Source of the DNA: CAVQCT01 sp964371785
Lineage (GTDB): Bacteria; Zixibacteria; MSB-5A5; GN15; FEB-12
Assembly: GCA_964371785.1 (NCBI GenBank)
Contig: CAYJOL010000009.1
Span: forward strand, 92,944 to 156,943
DNA length: 64,000 nucleotides
Direction of reading: 5' to 3'
The position numbers and the translations under genes were made by a program. Below the pieces are notes generated by a model. It was not told the origin of the DNA. It searched no databases and worked only from the letters and a program-made list of their open reading frames with translations. Below, in pieces: positions 1 to 11,236 of this stretch; within the stretch, counting starts at the first letter, position 1, and each line of letters opens with the position of its first letter.

Positions 1-617
1 TACGTCTGCGAGTGCGAAATGATGAAACTGAAATCAGCCACGATTCGTCGAAGGTCGGTAGTGCCGGAAGCGCCATAGATCAGGGCAATACCCATCAGCA
101 GAAAGCCACTGGCAAAAGCACCCATGATGAAATACTTGATGCCGGCTTCGTTCGATTGTAACGAGCGCCGCGCAAATCCGGCCATGACATACAGAGGAAT
201 CGACATTATTTCCAGACCGAGAAAGACCACCACGAGGTCGGTTGTGTTGGCCATCACCATCATGCCCATTGTGGATATAAGCAGGAGGGCGTAGAATTCG
301 GGGCGGTCGATCCCCTTCGCCGACATATACCGGTGAGAAATCAACAGAACCAGCAGCGATGTCAGCACAAAGATAAGCTTGAACGCCACGCCGAAATTGT
401 CGCACGTAACCATCCCGAAAAAGCCTGACTGTTGGTTTCCCCACTGTTCGATCACAAACGCGGCAGAGGCGGCCAGACCAAGCAAGGCCAGCAACGGCGC
501 GAATCGTGCTGCGACGCGGCTAAACACCATCGCCAGAATGACAAAAGCCGCCACCAGCAGGCTTATCTCCGGCGAGATGAGCGAAAGGTCAATTGATCCC
601 GATGTAATGTCTATCAT
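1..617 (-). CDS. nuoN: NADH-quinone oxidoreductase subunit N (partial, C-terminus off the window)
   Basis: This is an antiporter-like membrane subunit of respiratory complex I, which couples NADH oxidation to proton export. Reading the minus strand from ATG at 617 gives about 205 codons, starting MIDITSGSID and running through hydrophobic helices with the family-typical stretches VVFLGLEIMSIPLYVM and NEAGIKYFIMGAFASG. The Glu in GLEIMS matches the conserved membrane glutamate of this subunit. The frame is still open at base 1, so the C-terminal half lies outside the window. It is the last gene of the nuo operon, 45 bases after a glutaredoxin gene. A different-frame reading at 34-444 is only a shadow of this gene. 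Confidence 0.93.
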   Translation of the reverse strand, partial: MIDITSGSIDLSLISPEISLLVAAFVILAMVFSRVAARFAPLLALLGLAASAAFVIEQWGNQQSGFFGMVTCDNFGVAFKLIFVLTSLLVLLISHRYMSAKGIDRPEFYALLLISTMGMMVMANTTDLVVVFLGLEIMSIPLYVMAGFARRSLQSNEAGIKYFIMGAFASGFLLMGIALIYGASGTTDLRRIVADFSFIISHSQT

Positions 618-662
618 AATTTTGTCTCGTATACGGACACGCCGTATCTCCGGTTAAAATCC

Positions 663-878
663 TCAGCCTCCGCCGAAGCCAAGTCTCACCTTGCCATCTT
701 CGATAATGACCGGCACAATATGCTGGCCCTTGGAGAGCTTCAGCAGTTCATCCTGAGCGCCGGGAACGTCGTGCACGTCGACTTCCTCGAACCTGACTCC
801 CTGTTCGGTATAATATTTCTTGGCGGCCGCGCAATAGGGGCAGCCTTTCTTGGTATAGATAGTGACGTTACCGGCCAT
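663..878 (-). CDS. Glutaredoxin-family protein inserted in the nuo operon
   Basis: A 71-residue thioredoxin-fold protein with an N-terminal beta strand (VTIYTKKG), the redox motif CPYC at residues 13-16 and a cis-Pro candidate at residue 57 (HIVPVII). It ends in a glycine-rich GFGGG tail. Small glutaredoxins reduce disulfides or glutathionylated thiols, or carry Fe-S clusters; CPYC favours the dithiol redox type. Its ATG lies inside the last codons of nuoM (11-base overlap), and its ribosome-binding site GGAGGAG also lies inside nuoM, so it should be translated from the nuo message. A glutaredoxin between nuoM and nuoN is not part of the standard operon. A role in complex I thiol maintenance or maturation is inference only. 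Confidence 0.85.
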   Translation of the reverse strand: MAGNVTIYTKKGCPYCAAAKKYYTEQGVRFEEVDVHDVPGAQDELLKLSKGQHIVPVIIEDGKVRLGFGGG

Positions 879-2460
879 TTAGCTCCTCCATACCCCGGAC
901 TATGTGATACCGTTGCGATAGATTTATACACAGTCGCTGTTCCGTGAACGACCGCTTTTCGGCTTCAACTGTGCTGGCCTTGCTCACTTGAAAGACTACC
1001 TGTTTAACGGCCGGTTCAATGCGTTCAAAGAGCGGTTTCGGGTAGATACCGATCCAGAAAACCGCGATGACCAACGGGATAAGGATAATCTTCTCGCGCC
1101 AATCCAGATCCAGCAATTTCTGGTTCTCCGGCTTTGTTACTTTTCCGAAGAACACACGTTGGTACATCCAGAGCATATAGCAGGCGGCGAGAATTACGCC
1201 GGTCGCGGCCACAACACCGTAAGTCACGTTGGCCTTAAAGGTGCCGAGCAGGATAAGAAATTCGCCCACGAATCCGTTGGTAAATGGTAAGCCGATCGAT
1301 GACAGGGTGATGATCATAAAGAATGCGGCAAAAGTCGGCATCACCTTGGCAAGTCCGCCGAAATCCTCGATCAGCCGGGTATGACGGCGCTCGTATATCA
1401 TGCCCACCAGCAAGAAGAGCGCACCGGTCGAAATACCGTGATTGATCATCTGGATTACGGACCCTTCGATAGACTGCACATTGAGTGCGAATAACCCCAG
1501 CATGACAAATCCCATATGGGAAACCGACGAAAACGCTACCAATGATTTCACGTCCTTTTGCACCATCGCAACCAACGCACCATAGATAATGGCTATTAGC
1601 GCGAGCACGGAGATATACGGCACCGCCGCGACAGTTGCTTCGGGGAACATCGGTAGACAAATCCTGACAAAACCGTACGTTCCCATCTTCAGCAGGACGC
1701 CAGCCAGAATCACCGACCCGGCGGTGGGCGCCTGAACATGGGCGTCCGGAAGCCAGGTGTGCAGCGGAAACAACGGCACCTTGATGGCGAACGCCAGCGC
1801 AAAAGCGCTGAACAGCCAGATCTGCTGTTGGAAACTCAGCGGAAGCTCCGTAGTGATTTTTATCATGTCGAAGGAGAAGGTTCCCGAATACTTCTGGTAT
1901 TCGAACAGGATGTAAATAATACCGACCAGCATCAGCAGCGAGCCGAACATTGTGAAGAGGACGAATTTGATGGCGGCATAGAGCTTGCGCGGACCTCCCC
2001 ACATGCCGATGATAAAGTACATCGGTATGAGCATAACTTCCCAGAACACGTAGAACAGGAACAGGTCGAGGGCTGAGAACACACCTAACATACCGACTTC
2101 GAGCAACAGCATGCAGATAAAGTATCCCTTGATACCGAAGGTCACCGATTTCCACGAGGCCAGAATCGACAGGACTGTCAACAACGTAGTCAGCACAATC
2201 AGCAGCAGGGAGATGCCATCAATCCCCATATGATAGGCAATACCCAGCGACGCCACCCACGGGATATTTATTTCAAACTGCATGCCATTGGCTATCGGGT
2301 CGAACATGAAATACAGCCAGACCGAGAGCAGGAAAGTGATGAACGACACTATCAGGCTGAAGGACTTGATCGTATCATGCTGATTCTTGGGGACAAACAG
2401 CAGTAGTATTACGCCGATCAACGGAAAGAATGTAATTAAGCTGAGTATCTCTCGTTCCAT
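868..2460 (-). CDS. nuoM: NADH-quinone oxidoreductase subunit M
   Basis: An antiporter-like proton-pumping membrane subunit of complex I, 530 residues. Key charged membrane residues are visible: Glu141 in FWEVMLIPMYF, Lys227 in FAIKVPLFPLHTWLPDAH, and Lys258 in VLLKMGTYG. These occupy the positions of E. coli Glu144, Lys234 and Lys265. The start is ATG, three bases after the nuoL stop. The hydrophilic C-terminal tail of about 40 residues is longer than usual and carries the Shine-Dalgarno sequence of the downstream glutaredoxin gene, so part of that tail may exist only to reach the overlap. Identity is secure from sequence and operon order. Confidence 0.97.
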   Translation of the reverse strand: MEREILSLITFFPLIGVILLLFVPKNQHDTIKSFSLIVSFITFLLSVWLYFMFDPIANGMQFEINIPWVASLGIAYHMGIDGISLLLIVLTTLLTVLSILASWKSVTFGIKGYFICMLLLEVGMLGVFSALDLFLFYVFWEVMLIPMYFIIGMWGGPRKLYAAIKFVLFTMFGSLLMLVGIIYILFEYQKYSGTFSFDMIKITTELPLSFQQQIWLFSAFALAFAIKVPLFPLHTWLPDAHVQAPTAGSVILAGVLLKMGTYGFVRICLPMFPEATVAAVPYISVLALIAIIYGALVAMVQKDVKSLVAFSSVSHMGFVMLGLFALNVQSIEGSVIQMINHGISTGALFLLVGMIYERRHTRLIEDFGGLAKVMPTFAAFFMIITLSSIGLPFTNGFVGEFLILLGTFKANVTYGVVAATGVILAACYMLWMYQRVFFGKVTKPENQKLLDLDWREKIILIPLVIAVFWIGIYPKPLFERIEPAVKQVVFQVSKASTVEAEKRSFTEQRLCINLSQRYHIVRGMEELNGR

Positions 2461-2463
2461 AAT

Positions 2464-4398
<1,935 letters not shown>

Positions 4399-4425
4399 CT
4401 TACATATTACCTTTAAGAAACTCGT

Positions 4426-4728
4426 CTACCACTTCAGTATATTGAACCGGTCGATATTTATCGTCCCCCGGTTCCTGTACAATGTAATCACCATACCGAG
4501 TCCGACGGCAGCCTCGGCCGCGGCTACCGTTAAAACAAGAAAAACAAAAGCATGGCCATCAGTTACATTCAAAGCTCGAGAAAACGCAATCAAAGCCAGA
4601 TTAGCTGCGTTCAGCATAAGTTCGATGGACATGAACAGGATAATCAGGTTCCGGGAGATCAGCACACCAAGCGTGCCGATGCCAAACAGGAACATGGCAA
4701 CGATAACAAACGCCGGCAGTGCGTACAT
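4426..4728 (-). CDS. nuoK: NADH-quinone oxidoreductase subunit K
   Basis: A 100-residue, three-helix membrane subunit of complex I. The conserved membrane glutamate sits in MSIELMLNAANL (residue 36), and a second acidic position lies in VAAAEAAVGLGMV; both belong to the proton-transfer line through the membrane arm. Length is normal for the family. It follows nuoJ after a single base, so the two are translationally linked. Confidence 0.97.
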   Translation of the reverse strand: MYALPAFVIVAMFLFGIGTLGVLISRNLIILFMSIELMLNAANLALIAFSRALNVTDGHAFVFLVLTVAAAEAAVGLGMVITLYRNRGTINIDRFNILKW

Positions 4729-4729
4729 A

Positions 4730-5317
4730 TTACTTCTTTACCTCCTCAGTCACCTGTTTGTCCGACTCATCCGATTCCACGTTGGGAAGATCATCCTTTT
4801 TGTCCTGTCGGGCCATCATAACCGCACCGACTATTGCCGCCAACAAGAGAATGGAAGTCAATTCAAACGGATAAAGATACTTGGTGAACAGCAGAGTCGC
4901 GACTGTCTCCACCGAGCCGAACCCGTTCGACGGCATGCTCATAATTCCAATCGGGGATTCCGAAGAGAAGAAACTCGCCTTAATCACGAATACCAGTTCG
5001 AGTACCAAAAGCAGCGAGAGTAGGAATTTGGCGAACAATCGGCTTGGCGGCGAGTGTTGGCCGAGGTCTTCGCTCCCCCGGAGATTCAGCAGCATGATGA
5101 CAAAGAGAAACAAAACGAGAATGGCGCCGGAATAGACGATAATCAGAATTGCTCCCAGAAACAGAGCACCTAATTGCACATACAGCACGGCCTGCGCCAC
5201 CAGCGAGACAATCAGCGACAGCACCGAAAGCACCGGGTTTCGTAGCGAAATCATCATGATCGCGCCGAAAACCGCCACTACCGCAGAGACAATGAATATT
5301 ACGCCGTCAATCGTCAT
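4730..5317 (-). CDS. nuoJ: NADH-quinone oxidoreductase subunit J
   Basis: A 195-residue membrane subunit of complex I with five predicted helices. The N-terminal pattern IFIVSAVVAVFGAIMMISLRNPVLS and the glycine/tyrosine segment IIVYSGAILVLFLFVIMLLN, typical of the NuoJ helix 3 pi-bulge, are present. The hydrophilic, acidic C-terminal tail (about residues 170-195) is charged and probably cytoplasmic. The start ATG overlaps the nuoI stop by four bases (ATGA). Confidence 0.95.
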   Translation of the reverse strand: MTIDGVIFIVSAVVAVFGAIMMISLRNPVLSVLSLIVSLVAQAVLYVQLGALFLGAILIIVYSGAILVLFLFVIMLLNLRGSEDLGQHSPPSRLFAKFLLSLLLVLELVFVIKASFFSSESPIGIMSMPSNGFGSVETVATLLFTKYLYPFELTSILLLAAIVGAVMMARQDKKDDLPNVESDESDKQVTEEVKK

Positions 5318-5820
5318 CGACTCTTATCCGTCACTCCGTACGCTTTTCTGACCCGACGATACATCCGTTTGAACGGATTGTCTTTTCGGGGATGAGAAAC
5401 GAGCATCTGCTCTTTGGTATAGATAAATGAATTCCGGTCAAAATTAGAGAATTCGTACTCCTGTCCGAGGAAGATGGCTTCTTCGGGACAGGCCTCTTCG
5501 CAGAATCCGCAAAAGATACAGCGTAGAAGGTTTATCTCGTAAATCTTGGCGCGGCGTTCACCTTTCTCGTTTTCCTCGGGTTCCATATAAATGGCATCAG
5601 CCGGGCAGGCCGCTGCACAAAGTCCACAGCAGACACAGCGTTCAGTGCCGTCATCGTACCGTTCAAGGTAGTGCAGGCCCTTGTAACGAGGCGCCATTGG
5701 CTTCTTCTTGCGCGGATAATCCAGTGTTACCGGCTTTTTGAACAGGTGCTTCAACGTGACCGCCAATCCTTTTGGCAGATTCACGAAGACGTTCACCAGA
5801 GCTTTTAATACTTCATTCAT
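5314..5820 (-). CDS. nuoI: NADH-quinone oxidoreductase subunit I (2 x [4Fe-4S])
   Basis: A peripheral-arm ferredoxin subunit of complex I, 168 residues, carrying clusters N6a and N6b. Two complete CxxCxxCxxxCP motifs are visible: Cys62, 65, 68 and 72, then Cys101, 104, 107 and 111. The N-terminal 40 residues form the amphipathic extension that docks on NuoH. It lies nine bases after nuoH and overlaps nuoJ by four. The binding motifs are intact, so the subunit should be functional. Confidence 0.97.
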   Translation of the reverse strand: MNEVLKALVNVFVNLPKGLAVTLKHLFKKPVTLDYPRKKKPMAPRYKGLHYLERYDDGTERCVCCGLCAAACPADAIYMEPEENEKGERRAKIYEINLLRCIFCGFCEEACPEEAIFLGQEYEFSNFDRNSFIYTKEQMLVSHPRKDNPFKRMYRRVRKAYGVTDKSR

Positions 5821-5829
5821 AACATCACC

Positions 5830-6852
5830 TTAAAAGACGCCCGCCGCTACCAGAAGCGACGTCACTATGGTGTTAAGTAGGGCAAGTGGCAGGAGTACCT
5901 TCCAGCCAAAATTCATGAGCTGATCGTATCGGAATCTCGGGAAAGTTGCCCGTAACCAGATATAGAAGAACATAAAACATACGACTTTAAGTACAAACCA
6001 CAGCATCCCGAGAATCGGGTATGAATTCACGAACGGCCCTTGCCAGCCTCCGAAAAAGAGTGTCGAACCTACACAAGAGACCGCTATCATGTTGGCATAT
6101 TCACCGATGAAGAACATCGAAAAACGCATCGATGAATACTCGGTGTGATAGCCTGCGACAAGTTCCGACTCGGCTTCGGGCAGATCAAACGGCGCTCGAT
6201 TGGTTTCAGCCACGGCGCAGGTGATGTACAACAGAAATCCGAGTGGCTGCTTCCAGATAAACCAGTGCGAGAAGAACAAAATAGAGTCGCTTCCCTGTTG
6301 ATTAACCAGCTGAGTTAAGGACAGCGTGTTCGCGATGAGTACGACTCCGACTATAGAAAGGCCGTAAGTCACCTCGTACGAGATCATCTGGGCTGATGAC
6401 CGAACACCTCCGAGCAATGAGTATTTGGATCCCGATGACCATCCGGCGAGCACGATGCCGTACACACCCAATGAAGTAATCGCAAAGATAAAGAGAATAC
6501 CGATATTCAGGTCGGAGAGGACCATCCGAACACTGTACCCGAATACCGTCATTTCTTTACCGAACGGTATTACCGCAAACGTCAGCAGCGCCGGAATGAA
6601 TGACACCGCCGGGGCCAGCGCCCACGTCAAGCGTTCCGCTCGGTCCGGGACAATATCTTCTTTGAATATCAGTTTCACCGCGTCCGCGAGCGGTTGCAGC
6701 AGTCCGTAGGGTCCGGCATAGGATGGTCCAATGCGGTGCTGCAGGTGACCAAGGACCTTGCGTTCCATATAAGTAGCATAGGCGCACCCGGTGAGTACCG
6801 CCAACAGTACTACCACAACTTTGATAGATGATGCTACAATATATTCAAGCAT
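5830..6852 (-). CDS. nuoH: NADH-quinone oxidoreductase subunit H
   Basis: A 340-residue membrane subunit that forms the quinone-binding chamber at the interface of the peripheral and membrane arms. Diagnostic stretches are ATYMERKVLGHLQHRIGP near residues 26-43 and the acidic loop APFDLPEAESELVAGYHTEY, which contributes the conserved glutamates of the E-channel. About eight hydrophobic helices are visible and the length is normal. It follows nuoG after four bases. Confidence 0.97.
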   Translation of the reverse strand: MLEYIVASSIKVVVVLLAVLTGCAYATYMERKVLGHLQHRIGPSYAGPYGLLQPLADAVKLIFKEDIVPDRAERLTWALAPAVSFIPALLTFAVIPFGKEMTVFGYSVRMVLSDLNIGILFIFAITSLGVYGIVLAGWSSGSKYSLLGGVRSSAQMISYEVTYGLSIVGVVLIANTLSLTQLVNQQGSDSILFFSHWFIWKQPLGFLLYITCAVAETNRAPFDLPEAESELVAGYHTEYSSMRFSMFFIGEYANMIAVSCVGSTLFFGGWQGPFVNSYPILGMLWFVLKVVCFMFFYIWLRATFPRFRYDQLMNFGWKVLLPLALLNTIVTSLLVAAGVF

Positions 6853-6856
6853 AGTT

Positions 6857-9424
6857 CTATTCGACCACCTTGGAAATTTTTACTCTGTCAACTCGCCGTT
6901 TCCGAGAGAATATCGTGTTCACTTTCATCGCCGGGAAGTTGCGCGGTATAATGACTACATCGTTATCTATATACTCGGATATCCTCACCGCAAGTACCTG
7001 TTTGCCGACTTCCGATTCCAGACGCACCGGCTCACCTTCGCCTACATCCAGGCGGGCAGCAAGGTCGGACGACATTTCAACGTACGGTTCGCTGCAGAAA
7101 TTCAACAGTGACGTGGTTTTCTCAGTGAGATGACCGCTGTGATGCACATCATCGACCAGGTAAGCCGCGTGCGGATAATCTGCCGGCACGGTTTCGTATT
7201 CAGGTTTTACCTCGAGCAGTCCGGTCGGAACGGGAAGTCTCGAGTTGAGCTTGAGCAAGCTGTTCATTTCCGATTCGATCTGCTTTTCCACCCCAAAGAG
7301 CTTAACGCCGAACTGATCGGCGATAAGGGAAACTATGTCGTAGGCAGGTTTAGCCTGGTACATTGGCTTGACTGCCCGCATTGCCTTCTGGATCCTCCCT
7401 TCGAGATTGATATACTCTCCGTCGTATTCAGCCCAGCTACACATCGGGAGCACGACATCAGCGAGTTCGGAGGTAGCGGTCTCGAAAAGGTCGGACACGA
7501 CCAGGAAATCAAGCTTCTCCAGTGCTTCGCGTACGAATTCCCGGTCGGGATACAGCATCATCGGATTGCCGCCGAATATGAAGAACCCTTTGATTTCTTC
7601 CTTCTTGATCAACGCCATCATCGCATCGGTGTTGTGTGGCTGACAATCCGGGTACTCGCTCCACATCCGCTTCATTTCTGCCGTAAGAGCCTTTGACGGC
7701 TGAGGAACAATACCAAGCTTTTCCGCGCCCACGGAATTGGCGTATCGCGGAAGGAGCGCCATCTGGCCTTTGGCACTGATGCCAAAGAGCAGATTCAGGT
7801 TGAGCAAGGCGGCACTGATTATATCGCGTTCTTTCGATTTGGCAACTATCTCGCCCACTATAATCGTGACTTTTTTACCGTCGACTAACGCCTGAGCAAC
7901 TGTCTTGAGGTCGCCAATGTCGACCGACGCGATCTTCGCCGCCTCAGCCGAGGTGGCCGGGGCGATTTTCTCTTTCAACTGAGCCGCCAATCCGTGCTCA
8001 ATCAGACCGGATTCAGCCGCGGCAAGGCAAATGCCGTTGATCACCGCTTCTTCTCTGCCGGCGGCGTACACAATCTCAACATCGGCAACGTCAGCCGACT
8101 TCACGCCGTACGGCGTGATTGAGAAAATACGCGGCATGCCGAACTGCCGAGCTTTGCGAAGCCGGAGGTATTCATTCGGATGCTCACGCACCAGATCTGA
8201 CCCAAAAGTCACGATGACGTCGGATTTATCAATATCAGCAATTTTGAACGGTTGCGATCCGAGTTTGCAGGCGGGCGAATCAGGCGCTGAGGGAAGCATC
8301 CGGTAGTCACCACGGTAGTCGACATTATTCGAGTCGAACACCGTTCGCATCAACTTTGAAAAGCTATAGAGCGAAGCATTGTCGAGGTTCGGGGCGATCG
8401 TTCCGCCGATACACACGCCGCCCATTTTTTCGCGTATTTCGGTCGAGCGCTTCCTGATAACATCCAGCGCTTCATCCCATGTAGCCGGAACCTGCTTACC
8501 GCCTTTTCTGACAAGGGGGGTCTTGAGTCGATCGGGCGAACCAACAATCTGGTATCCATAGCGGGTAACGTCGGCAAGCCATCCATCATCGATCTCATCG
8601 TTGCGGCGCGAAGTTACACGGAAGATGTGGTTCCTGTGGTCTTCCTTGAAGAACGTAATATTAGTGCCGGAGCTCGTGAAATTACAGATCGAGGGTGTTG
8701 TCTTGGTCAGCCAGACCCTGATCTTGTATCGCCAATCGGTGTTTGTGAGAGCGCCCACCGGGCAGATCTCGACCAGATTGCCCGAGAACGGATTATCCAC
8801 CTGCTGGCCGGGCGCGGCGTTGATTTCGGTAATGTTGCCACGCTCGTAAGCGCCCAGATCGTACTCACCGAACGCTTCTTTATTCGCCCGAACACACTTA
8901 AAGCAAAGAATACAGCGGTTACGATTGAGTATGATTTCCGGGCCGATCCTGAGGTCATCGAAAGTCGACTGTACATCGTCCTCGACAAAACGATATTTCT
9001 GGAACATGAATCGGCTATCATCGAAACCGTGGGCGAATGTCAGGTTCTGCAGGTCGCATTCTCCGCCTTTGTCGCAGGTCGGGCAATCCAGGGGATGATT
9101 CAAAAGAATGAACTCAATTATCGCGCGCCTTCCCTGCCGGACTTTGTCTGACATCGTTGACACTACCATGCCGTCCATAGCCTCCAGCATGCAGGAGACT
9201 TGCAATTTAGGCATCTTCTCTACCTCGACATAGCACATACGGCAGGCGCCTACTGATTTCAGTTTCGGGTGCCAGCAGAAGGTGGGAATGTAAATTCCCA
9301 TCTGTTTTGCCGCTTCGAGCACCGTGGTTCCTTTCGGGACGGTCGCTGTGCGTCCGTCGATCTGGAAGGTTACGGTTGCCGGAATCGCTTTTGTCGGTTC
9401 GTCTTTTTTTGCTACGTCGGCCAT
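6857..9424 (-). CDS. nuoG: NADH-quinone oxidoreductase subunit G
   Basis: An 855-residue peripheral-arm subunit. The N-terminal [2Fe-2S] ferredoxin domain has Cys50, 61, 64 and 78. The next ligands are His110 with Cys114, 117 and 123 (cluster N5), then Cys171, 174 and 177 with Cys221 (cluster N4). The remainder is a molybdopterin-oxidoreductase-like domain. At residues 243-258 (KTTPSICNFTSSGTN), where cysteines for the extra cluster N7 would sit in E. coli or Thermus, only Cys247 remains, so N7 is predicted absent. This resembles the many NuoG proteins that lack N7. The start ATG lies seven bases after nuoF. Confidence 0.96.
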   Translation of the reverse strand: MADVAKKDEPTKAIPATVTFQIDGRTATVPKGTTVLEAAKQMGIYIPTFCWHPKLKSVGACRMCYVEVEKMPKLQVSCMLEAMDGMVVSTMSDKVRQGRRAIIEFILLNHPLDCPTCDKGGECDLQNLTFAHGFDDSRFMFQKYRFVEDDVQSTFDDLRIGPEIILNRNRCILCFKCVRANKEAFGEYDLGAYERGNITEINAAPGQQVDNPFSGNLVEICPVGALTNTDWRYKIRVWLTKTTPSICNFTSSGTNITFFKEDHRNHIFRVTSRRNDEIDDGWLADVTRYGYQIVGSPDRLKTPLVRKGGKQVPATWDEALDVIRKRSTEIREKMGGVCIGGTIAPNLDNASLYSFSKLMRTVFDSNNVDYRGDYRMLPSAPDSPACKLGSQPFKIADIDKSDVIVTFGSDLVREHPNEYLRLRKARQFGMPRIFSITPYGVKSADVADVEIVYAAGREEAVINGICLAAAESGLIEHGLAAQLKEKIAPATSAEAAKIASVDIGDLKTVAQALVDGKKVTIIVGEIVAKSKERDIISAALLNLNLLFGISAKGQMALLPRYANSVGAEKLGIVPQPSKALTAEMKRMWSEYPDCQPHNTDAMMALIKKEEIKGFFIFGGNPMMLYPDREFVREALEKLDFLVVSDLFETATSELADVVLPMCSWAEYDGEYINLEGRIQKAMRAVKPMYQAKPAYDIVSLIADQFGVKLFGVEKQIESEMNSLLKLNSRLPVPTGLLEVKPEYETVPADYPHAAYLVDDVHHSGHLTEKTTSLLNFCSEPYVEMSSDLAARLDVGEGEPVRLESEVGKQVLAVRISEYIDNDVVIIPRNFPAMKVNTIFSRKRRVDRVKISKVVE

Positions 9425-9431
9425 ATATTTC

Positions 9432-10763
9432 TCAAAACGCGAATTCGGTGTTTACCAGACATTTGCCATTGTCGATGTGGTACTGCCACTCGTCCCGCCA
9501 GTGTTTGATTGCGGATTGAATCGGCATCACCGCGGCATCGCCGAGCGGACAGATGGTCCGACCGAGGATATTCCCGCAGACTTCTTCTATCTTTTCAACA
9601 TCGCCCGGTTGTCCCTGTCCGCGCTCAATTCGGGAGATCATCTGCTCCAACCAGGCAGTGCCCTCGCGGCAGGGAGTACACTTGCCGCACGATTCATGTT
9701 TAAAAAAGTGTATCAGCTTGAGGATTGTCCAGACAATGCAGGTATCTTCGTTAAACACAATCACCGCACCGGACCCAAGCATCGAGCCGACACCGGCCAG
9801 CGATTCGTAATCGAGGTTGACATCGATCATCTCAGGCGTAAGGAACGGTGTGGAAGCCCCTCCGGGGATGACTCCTTTGAGTTTTTTTCCGTTGGGGATA
9901 CCGTTGCCGAAGGCAGGGTCATAAATGAATTTCTTCAAATTGAAACCAAGTTCAACCTCATAATTGCCGGGGCGATTAACATGACCGGAGAGTGAGAATA
10001 TTTTCGTTCCTGCCGATTTTGGTGTTCCAAGGGTGGAATACCACTCAGCGCCACGATTAATAATGTGCGGAACGGTAGCCAGCGTTTCGACATTATTGAC
10101 GATCGTTGGTGATGCGTAAAGACCTTCAATCGCGGGGAACGGCGGACGCATACGCGACATACCGCGCTCACCTTCGAGTGAATTCAACAAAGCCGTTTCT
10201 TCACCGCAGATGTAAGCGCCGCCGCCGGTATGAACTATCATATCGAGGTCGTAGCCGCTGCCATATACGTTTTTGCCGAGATGCCCGGCCGCGTACGCAT
10301 CTTTCATGGCCTGCTCCATCCGATCGATACTGTGGTTGAATTCACCCCGGATATAGATGAACATTAGATGGCACCCGATGGCAAACGCGCCTATCGCCAT
10401 GCCTTCAATCACCGCGTGCGGATCACGTTCCATCAAAACACGGTCTTTGCAGGTCCCCGGCTCGGACTCATCCGCGTTGCAGCAGAGATATCTCGCTTTG
10501 GGCGATGTTTTCGGGACGAAACTCCATTTCATACCGGTTGGGAAACCCGCTCCACCACGACCACGAAGCCCGGAGCGCTTAACCGTATCGATAACTTCAT
10601 CCGCCTTCATGGTTGTAACCACTTTTTTCCACGCCTTGTACCCGCCGTGAGCTTCATATGTCTTCAGTTCATGTTGAGTCGGATCCTCGACATAATTGAA
10701 CAGGTGAAGCTTCTGGTCTTTAGCCACTTCGGCGGCGTTCGTTATAACAGGCGAATAAAACAT
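9432..10763 (-). CDS. nuoF: NADH-quinone oxidoreductase subunit F (FMN, NADH site)
   Basis: A 443-residue subunit that binds NADH and FMN and holds cluster N3. The glycine-rich nucleotide loop GRGGAGFPTG is at residues 68-77. The second conserved block is NADESEPGTCKDR. The [4Fe-4S] ligands are Cys359, 362 and 365 (ESCGKCTPCREG) with Cys405 (GRTICPLGD). Length and motif spacing are normal. The start codon overlaps the nuoE stop by one base (TGATG). Confidence 0.97.
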   Translation of the reverse strand: MFYSPVITNAAEVAKDQKLHLFNYVEDPTQHELKTYEAHGGYKAWKKVVTTMKADEVIDTVKRSGLRGRGGAGFPTGMKWSFVPKTSPKARYLCCNADESEPGTCKDRVLMERDPHAVIEGMAIGAFAIGCHLMFIYIRGEFNHSIDRMEQAMKDAYAAGHLGKNVYGSGYDLDMIVHTGGGAYICGEETALLNSLEGERGMSRMRPPFPAIEGLYASPTIVNNVETLATVPHIINRGAEWYSTLGTPKSAGTKIFSLSGHVNRPGNYEVELGFNLKKFIYDPAFGNGIPNGKKLKGVIPGGASTPFLTPEMIDVNLDYESLAGVGSMLGSGAVIVFNEDTCIVWTILKLIHFFKHESCGKCTPCREGTAWLEQMISRIERGQGQPGDVEKIEEVCGNILGRTICPLGDAAVMPIQSAIKHWRDEWQYHIDNGKCLVNTEFAF

Positions 10764-11236
10764 CAGGCTTTGGCCCTCAATTCCTCAAGAATCTTGTCCA
10801 CTTTGTCCCGGGTAAGGTTCTCGTAGTAGTCATTGTTTATCTGCATCATGGGGGCAGTAGCACATGAACCGAGACACTCCACGGAGATCAGCGTAAACAG
10901 GTTATCCGATGTCGTTTCCCCTTTGGAGATATTCAATTTGTCTTCGAGATACTTGACCAGCGAATCAGCGCCGAGCAGCGCGCACGAAATATTGTGACAG
11001 ACCTGAATGAGATACTTGCCGCGCGGCGTTTTGGGAAACAGGGTGTAGAACGAGGCGGCTTCGGCGATTTCCACTTCGGGCACGTCGATCACCCGCGAAA
11101 GGGCCTCGTACACCGCGTCATCGACATAACCCAACTGACGATAGGCTTCAGTCAACGCCGGCAGGATAGCTGATTTTTTGCGCGGATAACGAACCGCTTT
11201 TTCTTTGATGCGCTTGATGGTTTCTTCGTTCAGCAT
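10763..11236 (-). CDS. nuoE: NADH-quinone oxidoreductase subunit E ([2Fe-2S])
   Basis: A 157-residue thioredoxin-like ferredoxin subunit of complex I (cluster N1a). The four ligands are Cys80 and Cys85 (QVCHNISCALLG) and Cys121 and Cys125 (ECLGSCATAP). The N-terminal helical bundle carries the family-typical FYTLFP segment. It overlaps nuoD by one base and nuoF by one base, consistent with tight translational coupling of the NADH-dehydrogenase module. Confidence 0.97.
   Translation of the reverse strand: MLNEETIKRIKEKAVRYPRKKSAILPALTEAYRQLGYVDDAVYEALSRVIDVPEVEIAEAASFYTLFPKTPRGKYLIQVCHNISCALLGADSLVKYLEDKLNISKGETTSDNLFTLISVECLGSCATAPMMQINNDYYENLTRDKVDKILEELRAKA

Noticed and set aside
34..444. 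Open frame of 136 codons on the minus strand at the left edge.
   Set aside because: It is a shifted reading of the nuoN gene; the nuoN frame carries the conserved helices and extends beyond it.
1235..2155. Long minus-strand open frame of 306 codons inside nuoM.
   Set aside because: Its protein has no recognisable family pattern and is rich in Arg, Cys and His, as expected for a shadow frame of a conserved gene.
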